Source: JALHST01 sp963798435 (GTDB lineage Bacteria > Bacteroidota > Bacteroidia > Flavobacteriales > Flavobacteriaceae). Taken from it: a stretch of 64,000 bases of DNA. Position numbers and translations under genes: made by a program. Location: NCBI GenBank assembly GCA_963798435.1, contig CAWCTF010000006.1, positions 558,001 to 622,000 on the forward strand. The letters are read 5' to 3'. The notes beneath the pieces were generated by a model. That model did not search any database. It saw only the letters and a list, made by a program, of their open reading frames with translations, and had not been told where the DNA came from. Positions within the stretch are counted from its first letter, which is position 1; the number at the start of each line of letters is the position of its first letter. Shown here in pieces: positions 9,868 to 18,275 of this stretch.

Positions 9868-10518
9868 ATGAAACTCCTTAAAATATTTGGAGCCGGATTA
9901 CTGGTTAGCTTTCTTGGAGGCCTCCCTTTTGGAGTGCTGAACCTTACTGCTTTTCAAATTGCCGCGATTCAAAATATTCAGGATGCTTTTATATTCTCGG
10001 TTGCCGTGGTACTAATTGAACTTGCAGCGGCAAGGGTAGCCTTACTTGGAGTAAACAGCATGAATCTAAAACACAGGGCGTTCTCTTTTATTTTGCCTAT
10101 GGGGATAATAACACTCCTCTATTTGGCCGTTTCCAATTTTACTGCAACGCAAACTTTTAGTGAATTGGGTGCATTACCGAAGGTCTTTCCCTTCATAAAA
10201 TCTTCTTTTCTACTAGGGTTGCTCTTAAGTTTTCTCAACCCGATGCACCTCCCCTTCTGGCTTGGCTGGAACAGTATATTCCTTTCAAGAAGAACCTTAC
10301 AAAGGGGTTTCGGAATGTACTCATTTTATTTAACGGGAATCGGTCTCGGCTCGCTTATGGGCCTTTTGGTTTACATAGTTGCCGGAAAATACCTTTTCAA
10401 TCAATACAATCACTTTGGCAATGTGTTTTCAATTTTTATTGCCTCTTTGTATCTTGTTTTTGCAATCTACTTATCGGTGCTATTTTATAAAAATCAAATA
10501 AGGGTAAAAATAAATTAG
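9868..10518 (+). CDS. LysE-family amino-acid exporter
   Basis: 216 residues with about six transmembrane helices. The opening VSFLGGLPFGVLNLTAFQIA stretch and the central FLNPMHLPFWLGW match the LysE/RhtB-type translocator pattern of a glycine/proline-rich first helix and an NP motif in the middle of the protein. The family exports amino acids or similar small metabolites across the inner membrane. It is followed after 4 bp by the DinB gene, then NRDE and ATP-grasp genes, so the exported compound may be a product of that operon (inference). Confidence 0.8.
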   Translation: MKLLKIFGAGLLVSFLGGLPFGVLNLTAFQIAAIQNIQDAFIFSVAVVLIELAAARVALLGVNSMNLKHRAFSFILPMGIITLLYLAVSNFTATQTFSELGALPKVFPFIKSSFLLGLLLSFLNPMHLPFWLGWNSIFLSRRTLQRGFGMYSFYLTGIGLGSLMGLLVYIVAGKYLFNQYNHFGNVFSIFIASLYLVFAIYLSVLFYKNQIRVKIN

Positions 10519-10522
10519 GCAA

Positions 10523-11008
10523 ATGTTCAATTCGACAATTCAAACCTTGGAACAATTTAAAGGGCTACTTCTGCAACTTCCAGAGGATTGCTATAATAAA
10601 CCATGTTCCCCACTTTCAGAAGCTACCATAGGTAAGCATACCCGGCATATCATTGAAGTATACCTATGTTTACTAGAAGGCTATGAAAAAGGCGAAGTTT
10701 CGTATGACAAGCGCAAAAGAGACCGTCATCTTGAAAATAGGGTAGTGTATGCAATTGAAAAGCTGCAATACATTCAATCTGAGATCGAGCGACCTAATAA
10801 AAACCTAAAGGTCATCTATGAATTGGATAGGGAGGACGTGCCCTTGGTATCGAATTATCGTCGGGAAGTCATGTACAATCTTGAGCACACCATTCACCAT
10901 GAAGCCCTTATCAAAGTAGCGATTTGCCATTTTACCGATCTGCAAATCCCTACTACATTTGGGGTAGCGCCCTCAACGATAAAATATTGGGACCAATGTG
11001 CACAGTAA
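10523..11008 (+). CDS. DinB/YfiT-superfamily four-helix protein
   Basis: 161 residues, mostly helical, with a DinB-like histidine set: H39 and H42 in GKHTRH, then H122, H125 and H126 in EHTIHHE. These would form the metal site typical of this superfamily, which contains thiol-dependent S-transferases and many uncharacterised proteins. It starts 4 bp after the LysE stop and overlaps the NRDE gene by 13 bp. A DNA-damage role should not be assumed from the family name. Confidence 0.8.
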   Translation: MFNSTIQTLEQFKGLLLQLPEDCYNKPCSPLSEATIGKHTRHIIEVYLCLLEGYEKGEVSYDKRKRDRHLENRVVYAIEKLQYIQSEIERPNKNLKVIYELDREDVPLVSNYRREVMYNLEHTIHHEALIKVAICHFTDLQIPTTFGVAPSTIKYWDQCAQ

Positions 11009-11724
11009 GCTTTATTGCAACGAACAAACAGTTGATACTTACCTCCAATCGCGATGAACTTGCTTCGCGGGCGGCTTCATTAAGACTTGTGGAAACCGCT
11101 GCCAATGACATTAAAATGGTATATCCAAAAGACCCGAAGGCAGGGGGCACCTGGTTTGTGGCGAATGAGAACGGCGTAGTAGGTATTTTACTGAATGGTG
11201 CCTTTAAAAAACATCATTCGCAAGGTGACTATGCTAAAAGTAGGGGGTTGGTCTTGTTGGAGGTGGTTGGCCGAAAACAATCCACTTCATTTCTAAGAAA
11301 AATCGATCTATCGTATATCGAACCCTTTACCTTGATTTTATATGAAACAGGTAAACTCCTTGAATTTCGGTGGGATGGACTGATAAAATACTTTAAAGTG
11401 CTGCCTGTGAACACACATCATATCTGGTCTTCGGCCACCTTGTATAGTGATACGATCATACGAAAACGACAAGAACATTTCTCCGAATTTTTAGAAAATA
11501 GCAGTGACTTAAGTCCAAATGCTATATTAGATTTTCATTCCGAAAACAAGGGTGACCTTGAGAACGGATTCATAATTGAAAGAGCGAATGGTCTAAGGAC
11601 GTTAAGTGTCACCCAAGCCATTATCGAGGAAGATGCCATTCAATTGTACCATTTAGATCTGCTTAAAAACCATAAAGACACGGCTCAAATACGTACAGTA
11701 ACCATATCGAACCATGAAGTATGA
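10996..11724 (+). CDS. NRDE/TANGO2-family protein (Ntn-hydrolase-like)
   Basis: The start is the ATG at 10996, giving MCTVSF. The 24 upstream codons of the same frame lie inside the DinB gene and look non-coding. Cys2 would become the N-terminal nucleophile, and the family signature NRDE is at residues 18-21, followed by GGTWFVANENGVVG. Length is 242 aa, normal for the family. Eukaryotic TANGO2 and bacterial relatives have been linked to heme or lipid handling, but the activity is not settled. It overlaps its neighbours by 13 bp (DinB) and 4 bp (ATP-grasp), indicating a tightly coupled operon. Confidence 0.85.
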   Translation: MCTVSFIATNKQLILTSNRDELASRAASLRLVETAANDIKMVYPKDPKAGGTWFVANENGVVGILLNGAFKKHHSQGDYAKSRGLVLLEVVGRKQSTSFLRKIDLSYIEPFTLILYETGKLLEFRWDGLIKYFKVLPVNTHHIWSSATLYSDTIIRKRQEHFSEFLENSSDLSPNAILDFHSENKGDLENGFIIERANGLRTLSVTQAIIEEDAIQLYHLDLLKNHKDTAQIRTVTISNHEV

Positions 11725-12765
11725 CGTACCTAAGACTGACCTTGCATAGATTGACACATTGGGAATATTGGCCAATGCAGTTCATATATTATCCACTTTT
11801 CCCGGTCTGGCTTTGGTTGTCGCTGCGAGCGAGGTCATTTTTCTTTTTTAATGCGGCAAATCCCTCTATAAAAAATGGGGGCATGGCCATGGAATCGAAA
11901 ATGGCCATTTATGATTTGATTCCAGCAAAACACATCCCGAAAACGCTTCATTTTGAAAAACACGTTTCGGTAGTTCAGATTATTACGTCCTTGAAAAAGG
12001 CGGGTATCGACTTCCCTTTCATTGTGAAACCGGATATTGGGATGAAGGCCTTTGCCGTTGAAAAAATTAAGTGCGCGGAGGGTCTTAGCAGCTATATGCG
12101 AAAGACTTCAGGGGTGTTTATCGCCCAGGAATTTATAGAATATCCCAAGCGAACTGGGTATTTTTTATGTACGAAACCCAAATGAACAACGGGGTAGGAT
12201 TACCGGTATTGTAGCCAAGGAGTTTTTAGCCGTCATGGGCGATGGCAGGCATTCCATTTTGGAGCTTATCAAACAAAATCCACGTAGTCATTTTCAATTG
12301 GCCGCACTTAAACGAACCTATGGGAACGTATTGAATACCATTTTGCCGATCGATGAAAAATTCATTCTTGTTCCCTATGGCAGCCATACCCGCGGTGCCA
12401 AATTCAGTGATGTCACCAAAAAAAGCACGGAGGCCCTTGTTGATGCGATCGACCGTATTTGTAAAAAAATTCCAGGATTCTATTATGGCAGGCTTGATAT
12501 TTTGTGTACGAGTATGGAGGACCTAACCCAAGGTATAAATTTTAAGATCATTGAAATCAACGGTGCCGGTAGTGAGGCCACACATATTTATGACCCCGGA
12601 CATTCACTTTTTTATGCCTGGCGCGAAATCATTCGGCATTGGATATTGCTCTATCGCGTAAGTGTGGCCAATTATGAGAAGGGCCATAGGTATCTGAGTT
12701 ATAAGGATGGAAGGGAGATGTTGCGGGCGAATAATGTCTTGGAAGCCGAATTAAGACTGCTATAA
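11721..12765 (+). pseudogene. ATP-grasp (D-Ala-D-Ala ligase-like) protein, frameshifted
   Basis: The first frame (11721-12185) starts with a possible membrane-associated segment (YYPLFPVWLWLSL) and reaches an ATP-grasp core (FPFIVKPDIGMKAFAVEKI, then FIAQEFIEYP). The +1 frame continues without loss: ELGIFYVRNPNEQRGRITGIVAKEFL is readable from about 12142, then MGDGRHSILELI and finally IIEINGAGSEATHIYD, the metal/ATP-binding end. The span is 3n+1, so one extra base in the CCCAAGC stretch near 12145 explains it. A repaired protein has about 348 aa. The fold ligates a carboxylate to an amine or thiol. With LysE, DinB and NRDE upstream it may build a small conjugate. Confidence 0.75.
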
Positions 12766-12897
12766 AATAAATGTGTATATGGGGTATTGGGGTTCATCTA
12801 TTTCTTTTTTGCCCACTTCTAAGTAAACACGTAAAAAGTTAAAAAGTCTGATACCCGTCTCAAAAGCAAAAATTTCAAATTCTAAACACATAAAACC

Positions 12898-13344
12898 ATG
12901 AAAAAAACGATGCTATTTCTGTTGATGATCCTTAGTGTTACACGAATGTCTTCTCAGACCGAACCCTTGAATTTGCACAAAGGCATCGCCTTGGAAATGT
13001 ATGATGCCGTAAGTTATTTTCAAGGAAAGCCCGTTGTCGGTACTGCTAATTACAAAACGACTCACGAGGGGGCTACTTATTTTTTTAAGGACCAAGCAAA
13101 TTTGGAGGTATTTAAAAAGAATCCGGAAAGGTACTTGCCGATGTATGGTGGCTGGTGTGCCTATGCCATGGGCATCTCAAATGAATTTGTCGAGGTCGAT
13201 CCCGAAACCTATAAGATTATCGACGGAAAACTCTTCCTTTTTTACAATGCTTTTTTTAACAACACCCTTACCAAATGGAACAAGGATGAACCGACCTTGC
13301 TCAAAAAGGCGAATGAGCATTGGAAAACACACCTAAAAAACTAA
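12898..13344 (+). CDS. Secreted YHS-domain protein
   Basis: 148 residues with a signal peptide (about 1-20, ending MSSQ). The YHS core is recognisable from the YDAVSYFQGKPVVGTANY stretch through GATYFFKDQANLEVFKKNPERY to the GGWCAYAMG region. The family is associated with metal or redox-related proteins, and its role in the periplasm is poorly known. It is followed 5 bp later by a DoxX-like gene, probably in one transcript. Confidence 0.8.
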   Translation: MKKTMLFLLMILSVTRMSSQTEPLNLHKGIALEMYDAVSYFQGKPVVGTANYKTTHEGATYFFKDQANLEVFKKNPERYLPMYGGWCAYAMGISNEFVEVDPETYKIIDGKLFLFYNAFFNNTLTKWNKDEPTLLKKANEHWKTHLKN

Positions 13345-13349
13345 GCATC

Positions 13350-13748
13350 ATGAAAAACAAAAAGACCTTTTATATCGAGCGGACTGCTGCCATCATTGCC
13401 GCGATTATATTACTACAGACCCTTTATTTTAAATTTACCGGCCACCCGGATAGCGTATATATTTTTACAAAAATAGGAGGAGAACCCGATCTGAGAATCG
13501 CATCGGGCATCGTAGAATTGATCGTCAGTATTTTATTGCTGATTCCTAAAACTTCACAATACGGTGCAGTGTTGGGCATGGGGGTAATGGCTGGTGCCAT
13601 TGGCCAGCACCTGTTCGTTTTGGGCATCAATGTAAACAACGACGGTGGATCTTTGTTCGCATTGGCCATAACGACCTTCATTTGTTGCCTAATTGTCGCC
13701 ATCCTAAAAAGGCACAGTCTAATGCGGTTATTTAAGAAAAAGGAATAG
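13350..13748 (+). CDS. DoxX-like membrane protein
   Basis: The start is the ATG at 13350, just after the YHS stop. The longer frame from 13320 overlaps the YHS gene and is unlikely. The product is 132 residues with four hydrophobic segments (about 10-28, 48-65, 72-90, 98-118) in the DoxX/MauE-like arrangement. Such proteins are linked to quinone or thiol redox processes in the membrane. Pairing with a YHS protein suggests a joint redox or metal-handling role (inference). Confidence 0.7.
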   Translation: MKNKKTFYIERTAAIIAAIILLQTLYFKFTGHPDSVYIFTKIGGEPDLRIASGIVELIVSILLLIPKTSQYGAVLGMGVMAGAIGQHLFVLGINVNNDGGSLFALAITTFICCLIVAILKRHSLMRLFKKKE

Positions 13749-13762
13749 GCAAACTTGTAGAG

Positions 13763-14662
13763 TTACTTTAATATACTAATAATCATACTGGAAACGCTGT
13801 CGTTAAAGTCCCTTGGAAGACAATTCGTATCACTTGTAATTGTCATGCTTCGCCCTCGAAAGTTATCATCTGCGTAGAGTACTGCTTGCCAACCAGAAGG
13901 CAGCCTCAAGGAAGATAGCTGATCGTTGCCTATCTTGCCCAAGGAATTTGCGCCATAGGCACCCTGACCCAATTCTAAACTACTCCCTCGAAAATCGCAG
14001 TCCCTATAGAGTACTGCTAGCTTAGATCCAGGGCCAGTATTGCCATTGACCCTTTCTACGGTTATACTTGAAACCTTATCGTTTAACGAAACATCGAATG
14101 AACTTACATCTGATGTAAAGGTACGGCTGAATCCTTTTTGAAAATCATCGGTATACACTGTAATTTTAAGTCCGCGTGGAACGCGAATGGAAGAAATACG
14201 ATCATTTGGAAATCCATCTTTGACATTCCAGTTTCCTTTGGGTGCGAACTGAAAGGACTTTCCCCTAAAATTATTATCCTCATAGACCGTTATCATGGAT
14301 TTCGAAGCACCGGGATTTCGGTCGTTCACTGGTTTTGTGTTAGTGGGATAATTTCGTTCGACTCGAATACTGGAAATGTGGTCGTTCCAATCCCCAGTCA
14401 AACAATTTTGATCGCCTTTGATGGTTTGACTTCCACCTCGAAAGTCATTGTCTTGGAAGGCAATCACTTTTAAGCCATTTGGAATTTTAATTGAAGAAAT
14501 CTGATCGTTTCCTACTCCCAATTGGTCGGCACGATACTCCCCTACAAAAAGCCTTTGACTAGCTCCCTTGTAATCACAGTCTTTATAGACGGTTATTTGG
14601 GAAAATACGTTGGTTATAGTTGCGACGAACAATAGCAGTGTTAAGGTAGCAGTAGTTTTCAT
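13763..14662 (-). CDS. Secreted beta/gamma-crystallin-like protein
   Basis: 299 residues with a signal peptide (about 1-21) and four repeated Greek-key units. Each unit reads roughly YxDxDFRGxSxxF followed about 20 residues later by NDxxSSIxV (examples: DNDFRGGSQTI, EDNNFRGKSFQF, DCDFRGSSLEL, DDNFRGRSMTI). The NDxISSI or NDQLSSL segments supply the N/D-x-x-S calcium site of microbial betagamma-crystallins, so the protein probably binds Ca2+ outside the cell. It converges on the DoxX gene with a 14 bp gap. Confidence 0.85.
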   Translation of the reverse strand: MKTTATLTLLLFVATITNVFSQITVYKDCDYKGASQRLFVGEYRADQLGVGNDQISSIKIPNGLKVIAFQDNDFRGGSQTIKGDQNCLTGDWNDHISSIRVERNYPTNTKPVNDRNPGASKSMITVYEDNNFRGKSFQFAPKGNWNVKDGFPNDRISSIRVPRGLKITVYTDDFQKGFSRTFTSDVSSFDVSLNDKVSSITVERVNGNTGPGSKLAVLYRDCDFRGSSLELGQGAYGANSLGKIGNDQLSSLRLPSGWQAVLYADDNFRGRSMTITSDTNCLPRDFNDSVSSMIISILK

Positions 14663-15096
14663 AGTCTTTTTTTTAAAATTAATTCGTTTCCATTTTAATA
14701 AATAAGGTTCATTCTATAAGAACGATGCACTTCGAAAATCGCGTGCCCTAAAAGGCGGTATAGAATCGCATATTTTATAGTTCCCAACTTCATAAGCCTA
14801 AAGTTTAGACCAAAAAGGTAATAAAGGATTCATTGGTGATATAGAATAACCGGGGAAAGTGTAGCTAATTTATAACAATTGAATCTTTTTTCATACTAAA
14901 ATATGGGTTGCGTCCATACTATTTTTTCTGTGATTTCGAATCCCAAAATGGCCTGGTATACATGGCCAAGATGTATTTACTTTGGAAACGTCGATCTTCA
15001 TATGCTGCCTAATTATTGCCCTCATGCAATGGCAGGGGCGCAATCATTCTTTTAAGAAAAGGAGGGATTAAATAGAATTGGATTTTACTACCTTTT
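14663..15096. other. Intergenic region, 434 bp
   Basis: It lies between the crystallin gene start and the truncated fragment ending at 15097. It should hold the crystallin promoter near 14680-14750. I see no gene, clear hairpin or repeat in the rest. Confidence 0.4.
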
Positions 15097-15402
15097 TTAA
15101 GGGCCGCCATAAATCGGTTTTCCGTTGTATTGAACAACATACCCTTTCCAAGCGATAAGTATATAATCACCATTGCCCCAATTTCCTTCATTTGTTTTAT
15201 TCAATACGATTCCTTCATTCGCATTCGGCAAGAAAAGTTCTGCCTGGGTCTTTGTTTCGTCAAAAAGGAGCAAGGCGGCTTTCCCTTTAATCATTCCGCC
15301 CTCCTTTAAGGGGTTCAATTTTATGTTTAGGGTAGCTATTTCTAAACACGCTTGTTGTAATTGTGAGAATACCCTACCGTTTACATACAAGCAGGCTGCT
15401 CT
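15097..15402 (-). pseudogene. N-terminally truncated small exported-protein fragment
   Basis: About 101 codons, in the same frame as the upstream lipoprotein and separated from it only by the TGA at 15403-15405. The readable part (GRVFSQLQQACLEI, KLNPLKEGG, AELFLPNANEGIVLNK, LIAWKGYVVQ, GKPIYGG at the C terminus) looks like a genuine conserved domain of small Bacteroidota periplasmic proteins, but there is no start codon with a signal peptide. It may be a gene that lost its 5' end by a deletion that joined it to the upstream gene, or the second half of one gene cut by a nonsense change. Confidence 0.5.
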
Positions 15403-15882
15403 TCAATTATCACAATCCGTTTTAGCCAATGGCATCGTTGAAGCATAATTTATGTTGTTTCTGTCGGCAAAAGCGGTGCCGGTTTCGTTTAGCGGCCCAT
15501 AGCCTTCGACAAGTTGCCTGTCTTTTATCAGAAATGCGATTTCCCGTGTACTTTCAACACCTTCGGACATAAACGTGTAGGTGCCAAATAATTTATCTTC
15601 ATGAACGGTGCCTACAAAAGTGCCTGAATTACTATCCTTTCCATCAAGTTCATAATTCAATGTCCCGGTAACACCTTTTTCTACGCCGGTAATTTCTAAA
15701 TTTATGACGTTGTCGTTTGCGTCATAGGAGTAACAGCCCCTTTCAAGTAGGGAAGTTATAGGCTCCATGGTTTCAGCTTCTTGTACTTCCGTGGCAGTCG
15801 GTTCTTTTTCTGTTTTGTTTTTACAGGCCGTAAGGCTAATAGCGAGGATTGGCAGGATGAGTAGTTTTTTCATTTTTTTCAA
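15403..15882 (-). CDS. Small lipoprotein of unknown function
   Basis: 159 residues with a lipoprotein signal peptide (LAISLTAC, Cys20) and then an acidic linker. The mature part has antiparallel-strand-like repeats (GCYSYDANDNVINLEI, GTLNYELDGKDSNSGTF, STREIAFLIKDRQLVEGYG). It resembles a common family of uncharacterised flavobacterial lipoproteins and ends normally with KTDCDN. It starts 8 bp after the META-domain gene on the same strand and is probably co-transcribed with the other small lipoproteins. Confidence 0.7.
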   Translation of the reverse strand: MKKMKKLLILPILAISLTACKNKTEKEPTATEVQEAETMEPITSLLERGCYSYDANDNVINLEITGVEKGVTGTLNYELDGKDSNSGTFVGTVHEDKLFGTYTFMSEGVESTREIAFLIKDRQLVEGYGPLNETGTAFADRNNINYASTMPLAKTDCDN

Positions 15883-15890
15883 TTTTAGTG

Positions 15891-16703
15891 TTAATCTATT
15901 TTTTTAAATACGATTGATTCCCTTCCGGGATTTGTCAGCGTTAAATGATTATTTTCAATACGGTACCTAGTAGTGTGCTGTAATGCTTTTAAAAATTCAG
16001 GCTCCTTATTATTGGGCTCGCAGAGCATCTTGGTAGTGGCAATGTTCGTAAAGGATAGAAGCCCTCTTTCGAAAAACGTACGACCATTCATACGATTACA
16101 TCCTGCGAAACCCATAAAGGTATTCGTGCCACTGTTGATTTCAAGAGTAGGGTATTCCTTGCTAAAGTCCGTTTTGGTAACTGCGCTCCCGTTGATACTT
16201 TCCAAGACCCAAATGTCATGAAGTCTATAATCGGTTATATAATGACCGCAGCCTTCCCATTCCGAAGTATTTTCATCGGTAGCCCTTTTGAATGTTATGC
16301 TAGCTCTGTATGGAAATTCCGCCCCTGACATCGCATTGGTGCAGGCTTGTTGTATAATTTGAATGGTCATTGTAACAGCTTCGGTTTCCGATTTATACAT
16401 TTTAACATTCGCATCCATAGCACGTATTGGATCTACATGGGGGGTCATTATTGAATCTCCGATAGTCGTGAACTTTATACCGTTTTCCGAGATTTCCAAA
16501 CCCCAAAAAGGCTCTGTACCATTCGCCTTAAAATAGCTGCTAGTTGCATGTTGGCCATCCTTCCCAAGGTCTTGATTTTTGACGATTCGTAATGAATCAT
16601 TAAAACGCGGGGTTGACCCATCATTCCCTTTATTCATTTTCCAATTACATGTAAGCAGCACAACGGAAATAAAGAACAGGTTGGTTCCTGCTAAGGATTT
16701 CAT
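15891..16703 (-). CDS. Lipoprotein with COG3650-like and META domains
   Basis: 270 residues. The N terminus carries a hydrophobic signal ending VVLLTC, a plausible lipobox. Residues 60-165 form a COG3650-like domain (ANGTEPFWGLEI, FPYRASITFKR, EWEGCGHYITDY), and residues 170-270 a META/HslJ-like domain (WVLESINGSAV, GFAGCNRMNGRTF, TKMLCEPNN). META domains occur in stress-associated surface or periplasmic proteins. It overlaps the upstream META lipoprotein gene by 4 bp. Confidence 0.75.
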   Translation of the reverse strand: MKSLAGTNLFFISVVLLTCNWKMNKGNDGSTPRFNDSLRIVKNQDLGKDGQHATSSYFKANGTEPFWGLEISENGIKFTTIGDSIMTPHVDPIRAMDANVKMYKSETEAVTMTIQIIQQACTNAMSGAEFPYRASITFKRATDENTSEWEGCGHYITDYRLHDIWVLESINGSAVTKTDFSKEYPTLEINSGTNTFMGFAGCNRMNGRTFFERGLLSFTNIATTKMLCEPNNKEPEFLKALQHTTRYRIENNHLTLTNPGRESIVFKKID

Positions 16704-17128
16704 TCGTCGGCAGATTTTTTGAAACGCATCATTGGGACATCGTCGATCATCACATTTAGTTTACCATCGGCATCGATTTTATAGGCGTTTACCTTTTTTA
16801 GGGTATTTAAAAAGAATTTTTCTCCTTCTCCGCAGTACATCATTGTCGTTGGCCCTGGATCGCCAAAGGAAATCTTACTACCCTTCAAAGTATAGTCGGC
16901 CGAATACCCGTTGCAACTGTTGGTCCCAGTTACTTTGTTGGTTGTTTTGTCAAAGGCGATTTTTGGTTTTTTATCAGGATATAGCCCGGCAAAGGCAATT
17001 CTTGGTCCAGAGAGGTACTCAAGTTCCCAAAGGGTATTAAATAGGGCATCGTTCGTCATGTTTTTTGAGGAGGAGCACGAACTAACAATGAGTGTAAAAA
17101 TGAATAAAGTGGTGATTTTTGTTTTCAT
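16700..17128 (-). CDS. META-domain lipoprotein
   Basis: 142 residues: lipoprotein signal (LIVSSC, Cys18), then a single META domain (LWELEYLSGPRIAF, NSCNGYSADYTLKGSKISFG, TTMMYCGEGEKFFLNTLKKV). The arrangement of two META lipoproteins with a 4 bp overlap suggests co-expression. The gene starts 2 bp from the stop of the Pr6Pr membrane protein upstream, so the operon probably begins at 17763. Confidence 0.8.
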   Translation of the reverse strand: MKTKITTLFIFTLIVSSCSSSKNMTNDALFNTLWELEYLSGPRIAFAGLYPDKKPKIAFDKTTNKVTGTNSCNGYSADYTLKGSKISFGDPGPTTMMYCGEGEKFFLNTLKKVNAYKIDADGKLNVMIDDVPMMRFKKSADE

Positions 17129-17130
17129 AG

Positions 17131-17763
17131 CTATACATCTTTAAGTGTTCTGTTTTTTATCCTTTTATTCTCAATACTGCTTAAAAGAAACAATATGAAT
17201 AGCAGGAGTATTAAAATTACTAAAATATTCAACAGCACCTTACCCAACCCGATTTCCGGAATATTCAAAAAAGGATATGGATAAAAGCCTGAATAAAATC
17301 CTCGTATTAGCACAAAAACAAGATAAACCACGGGATATTGCAGCCAGTTGAGCACATCGCGGAAATGCGATTTTTCTTTTGAAGGATAGCGCAACCAATA
17401 GACCAGCACGTATACGGGGATAACGCTATGCAAGAATTCATCGACAAGCCATTGCATTCCTTGGGGTTGCCAAATTCCCCGTAGTACGAATTGATATACA
17501 ATGCCTACGATAAGGATGAAGGTTGTAATTGCAATCAAACTTCCTTTTTTATCGAAAATTTTAAAAAGTTTCCCCGATGGTCTAAATACCTTGTGTGTAA
17601 AAAATAAGGTTACGATTAAATTGGTCAATATCGTAAAAAAGGAAAAAAAGCGCAGGATTGTTTCCGGCACATCCGCAACACGGTTTTGGAGCATGATCAC
17701 AAATTGGGCAATCAGTGCAAACCAACCCAGGCAACACCCGATAATCTCAAATTTCTTTTGCAT
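17131..17763 (-). CDS. Pr6Pr-family membrane protein
   Basis: 210 residues with six hydrophobic segments and the pattern FFSFFTILTNLIV...RGIWQPQGMQWLVDEFLHSVIPVYVLVYW...YPFLN typical of the Pr6Pr/FAR-17a-like integral membrane family. No activity is established for the bacterial members. It appears to be the first gene of the minus-strand lipoprotein operon running to 15403. Confidence 0.75.
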   Translation of the reverse strand: MQKKFEIIGCCLGWFALIAQFVIMLQNRVADVPETILRFFSFFTILTNLIVTLFFTHKVFRPSGKLFKIFDKKGSLIAITTFILIVGIVYQFVLRGIWQPQGMQWLVDEFLHSVIPVYVLVYWLRYPSKEKSHFRDVLNWLQYPVVYLVFVLIRGFYSGFYPYPFLNIPEIGLGKVLLNILVILILLLFILFLLSSIENKRIKNRTLKDV

Positions 17764-18275
17764 TTTTTATGTTCAAAACACCAATTTGGCCAAAAAATTA
17801 ATAGTATTCAATTTTCCGCATTTTTGACTTAATCTGGCGCGTATGATGCGCTTTTCTTTTCCCGTTCCCGTCTCTTCTTCCCACCTTAATCCAAGATTAA
17901 ATTGCCAAGGTCACTGTCGAAGGTTTATTTCCACAGGACACAATTTTTTATTGGGCATGGGGCTATGGATTCCTTTCGTAAACTTAAGGTAAAATGCGCT
18001 GTTTTTTGAATATTATAATGCTATCATTTGCATCATTCTTAACAATATCAAGATGAATGGCCTTTTAAAACTTGCAATATTTTAATAGGACTCAAATCGA
18101 AGCAGCACTTTAATTTCAGGCGGTGAAAAGTTGCATAGCTTGGGACATTAAAAGCGTCGGTCACTAATTAGTAACCTGTAGATTTTTCAGATCGATATGG
18201 ACCTGATCAAGAGCGTTCATTTAGTGACCGATCATTAGGATGAAATTATTGGTATAAATACAGGTTAAGGCACTA
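17764..18275. other. Intergenic region, 512 bp, with a spaced inverted repeat
   Basis: It lies between the Pr6Pr start and the kup stop. It contains a short GC hairpin followed by T-rich sequence near 17836-17860 and a spaced inverted repeat at 18157-18231 (listed separately). No gene is apparent. Confidence 0.45.
18157..18231. repeat. Spaced perfect inverted repeat (10-bp arms)
   Basis: TCGGTCACTA at 18157-18166 is the reverse complement of TAGTGACCGA at 18222-18231, with 55 bp between. It lies about 45 bp beyond the kup stop. It could be a 3' UTR stem, a protein-binding site pair or the trace of a small mobile element. No ORF lies between the arms. Confidence 0.5.
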
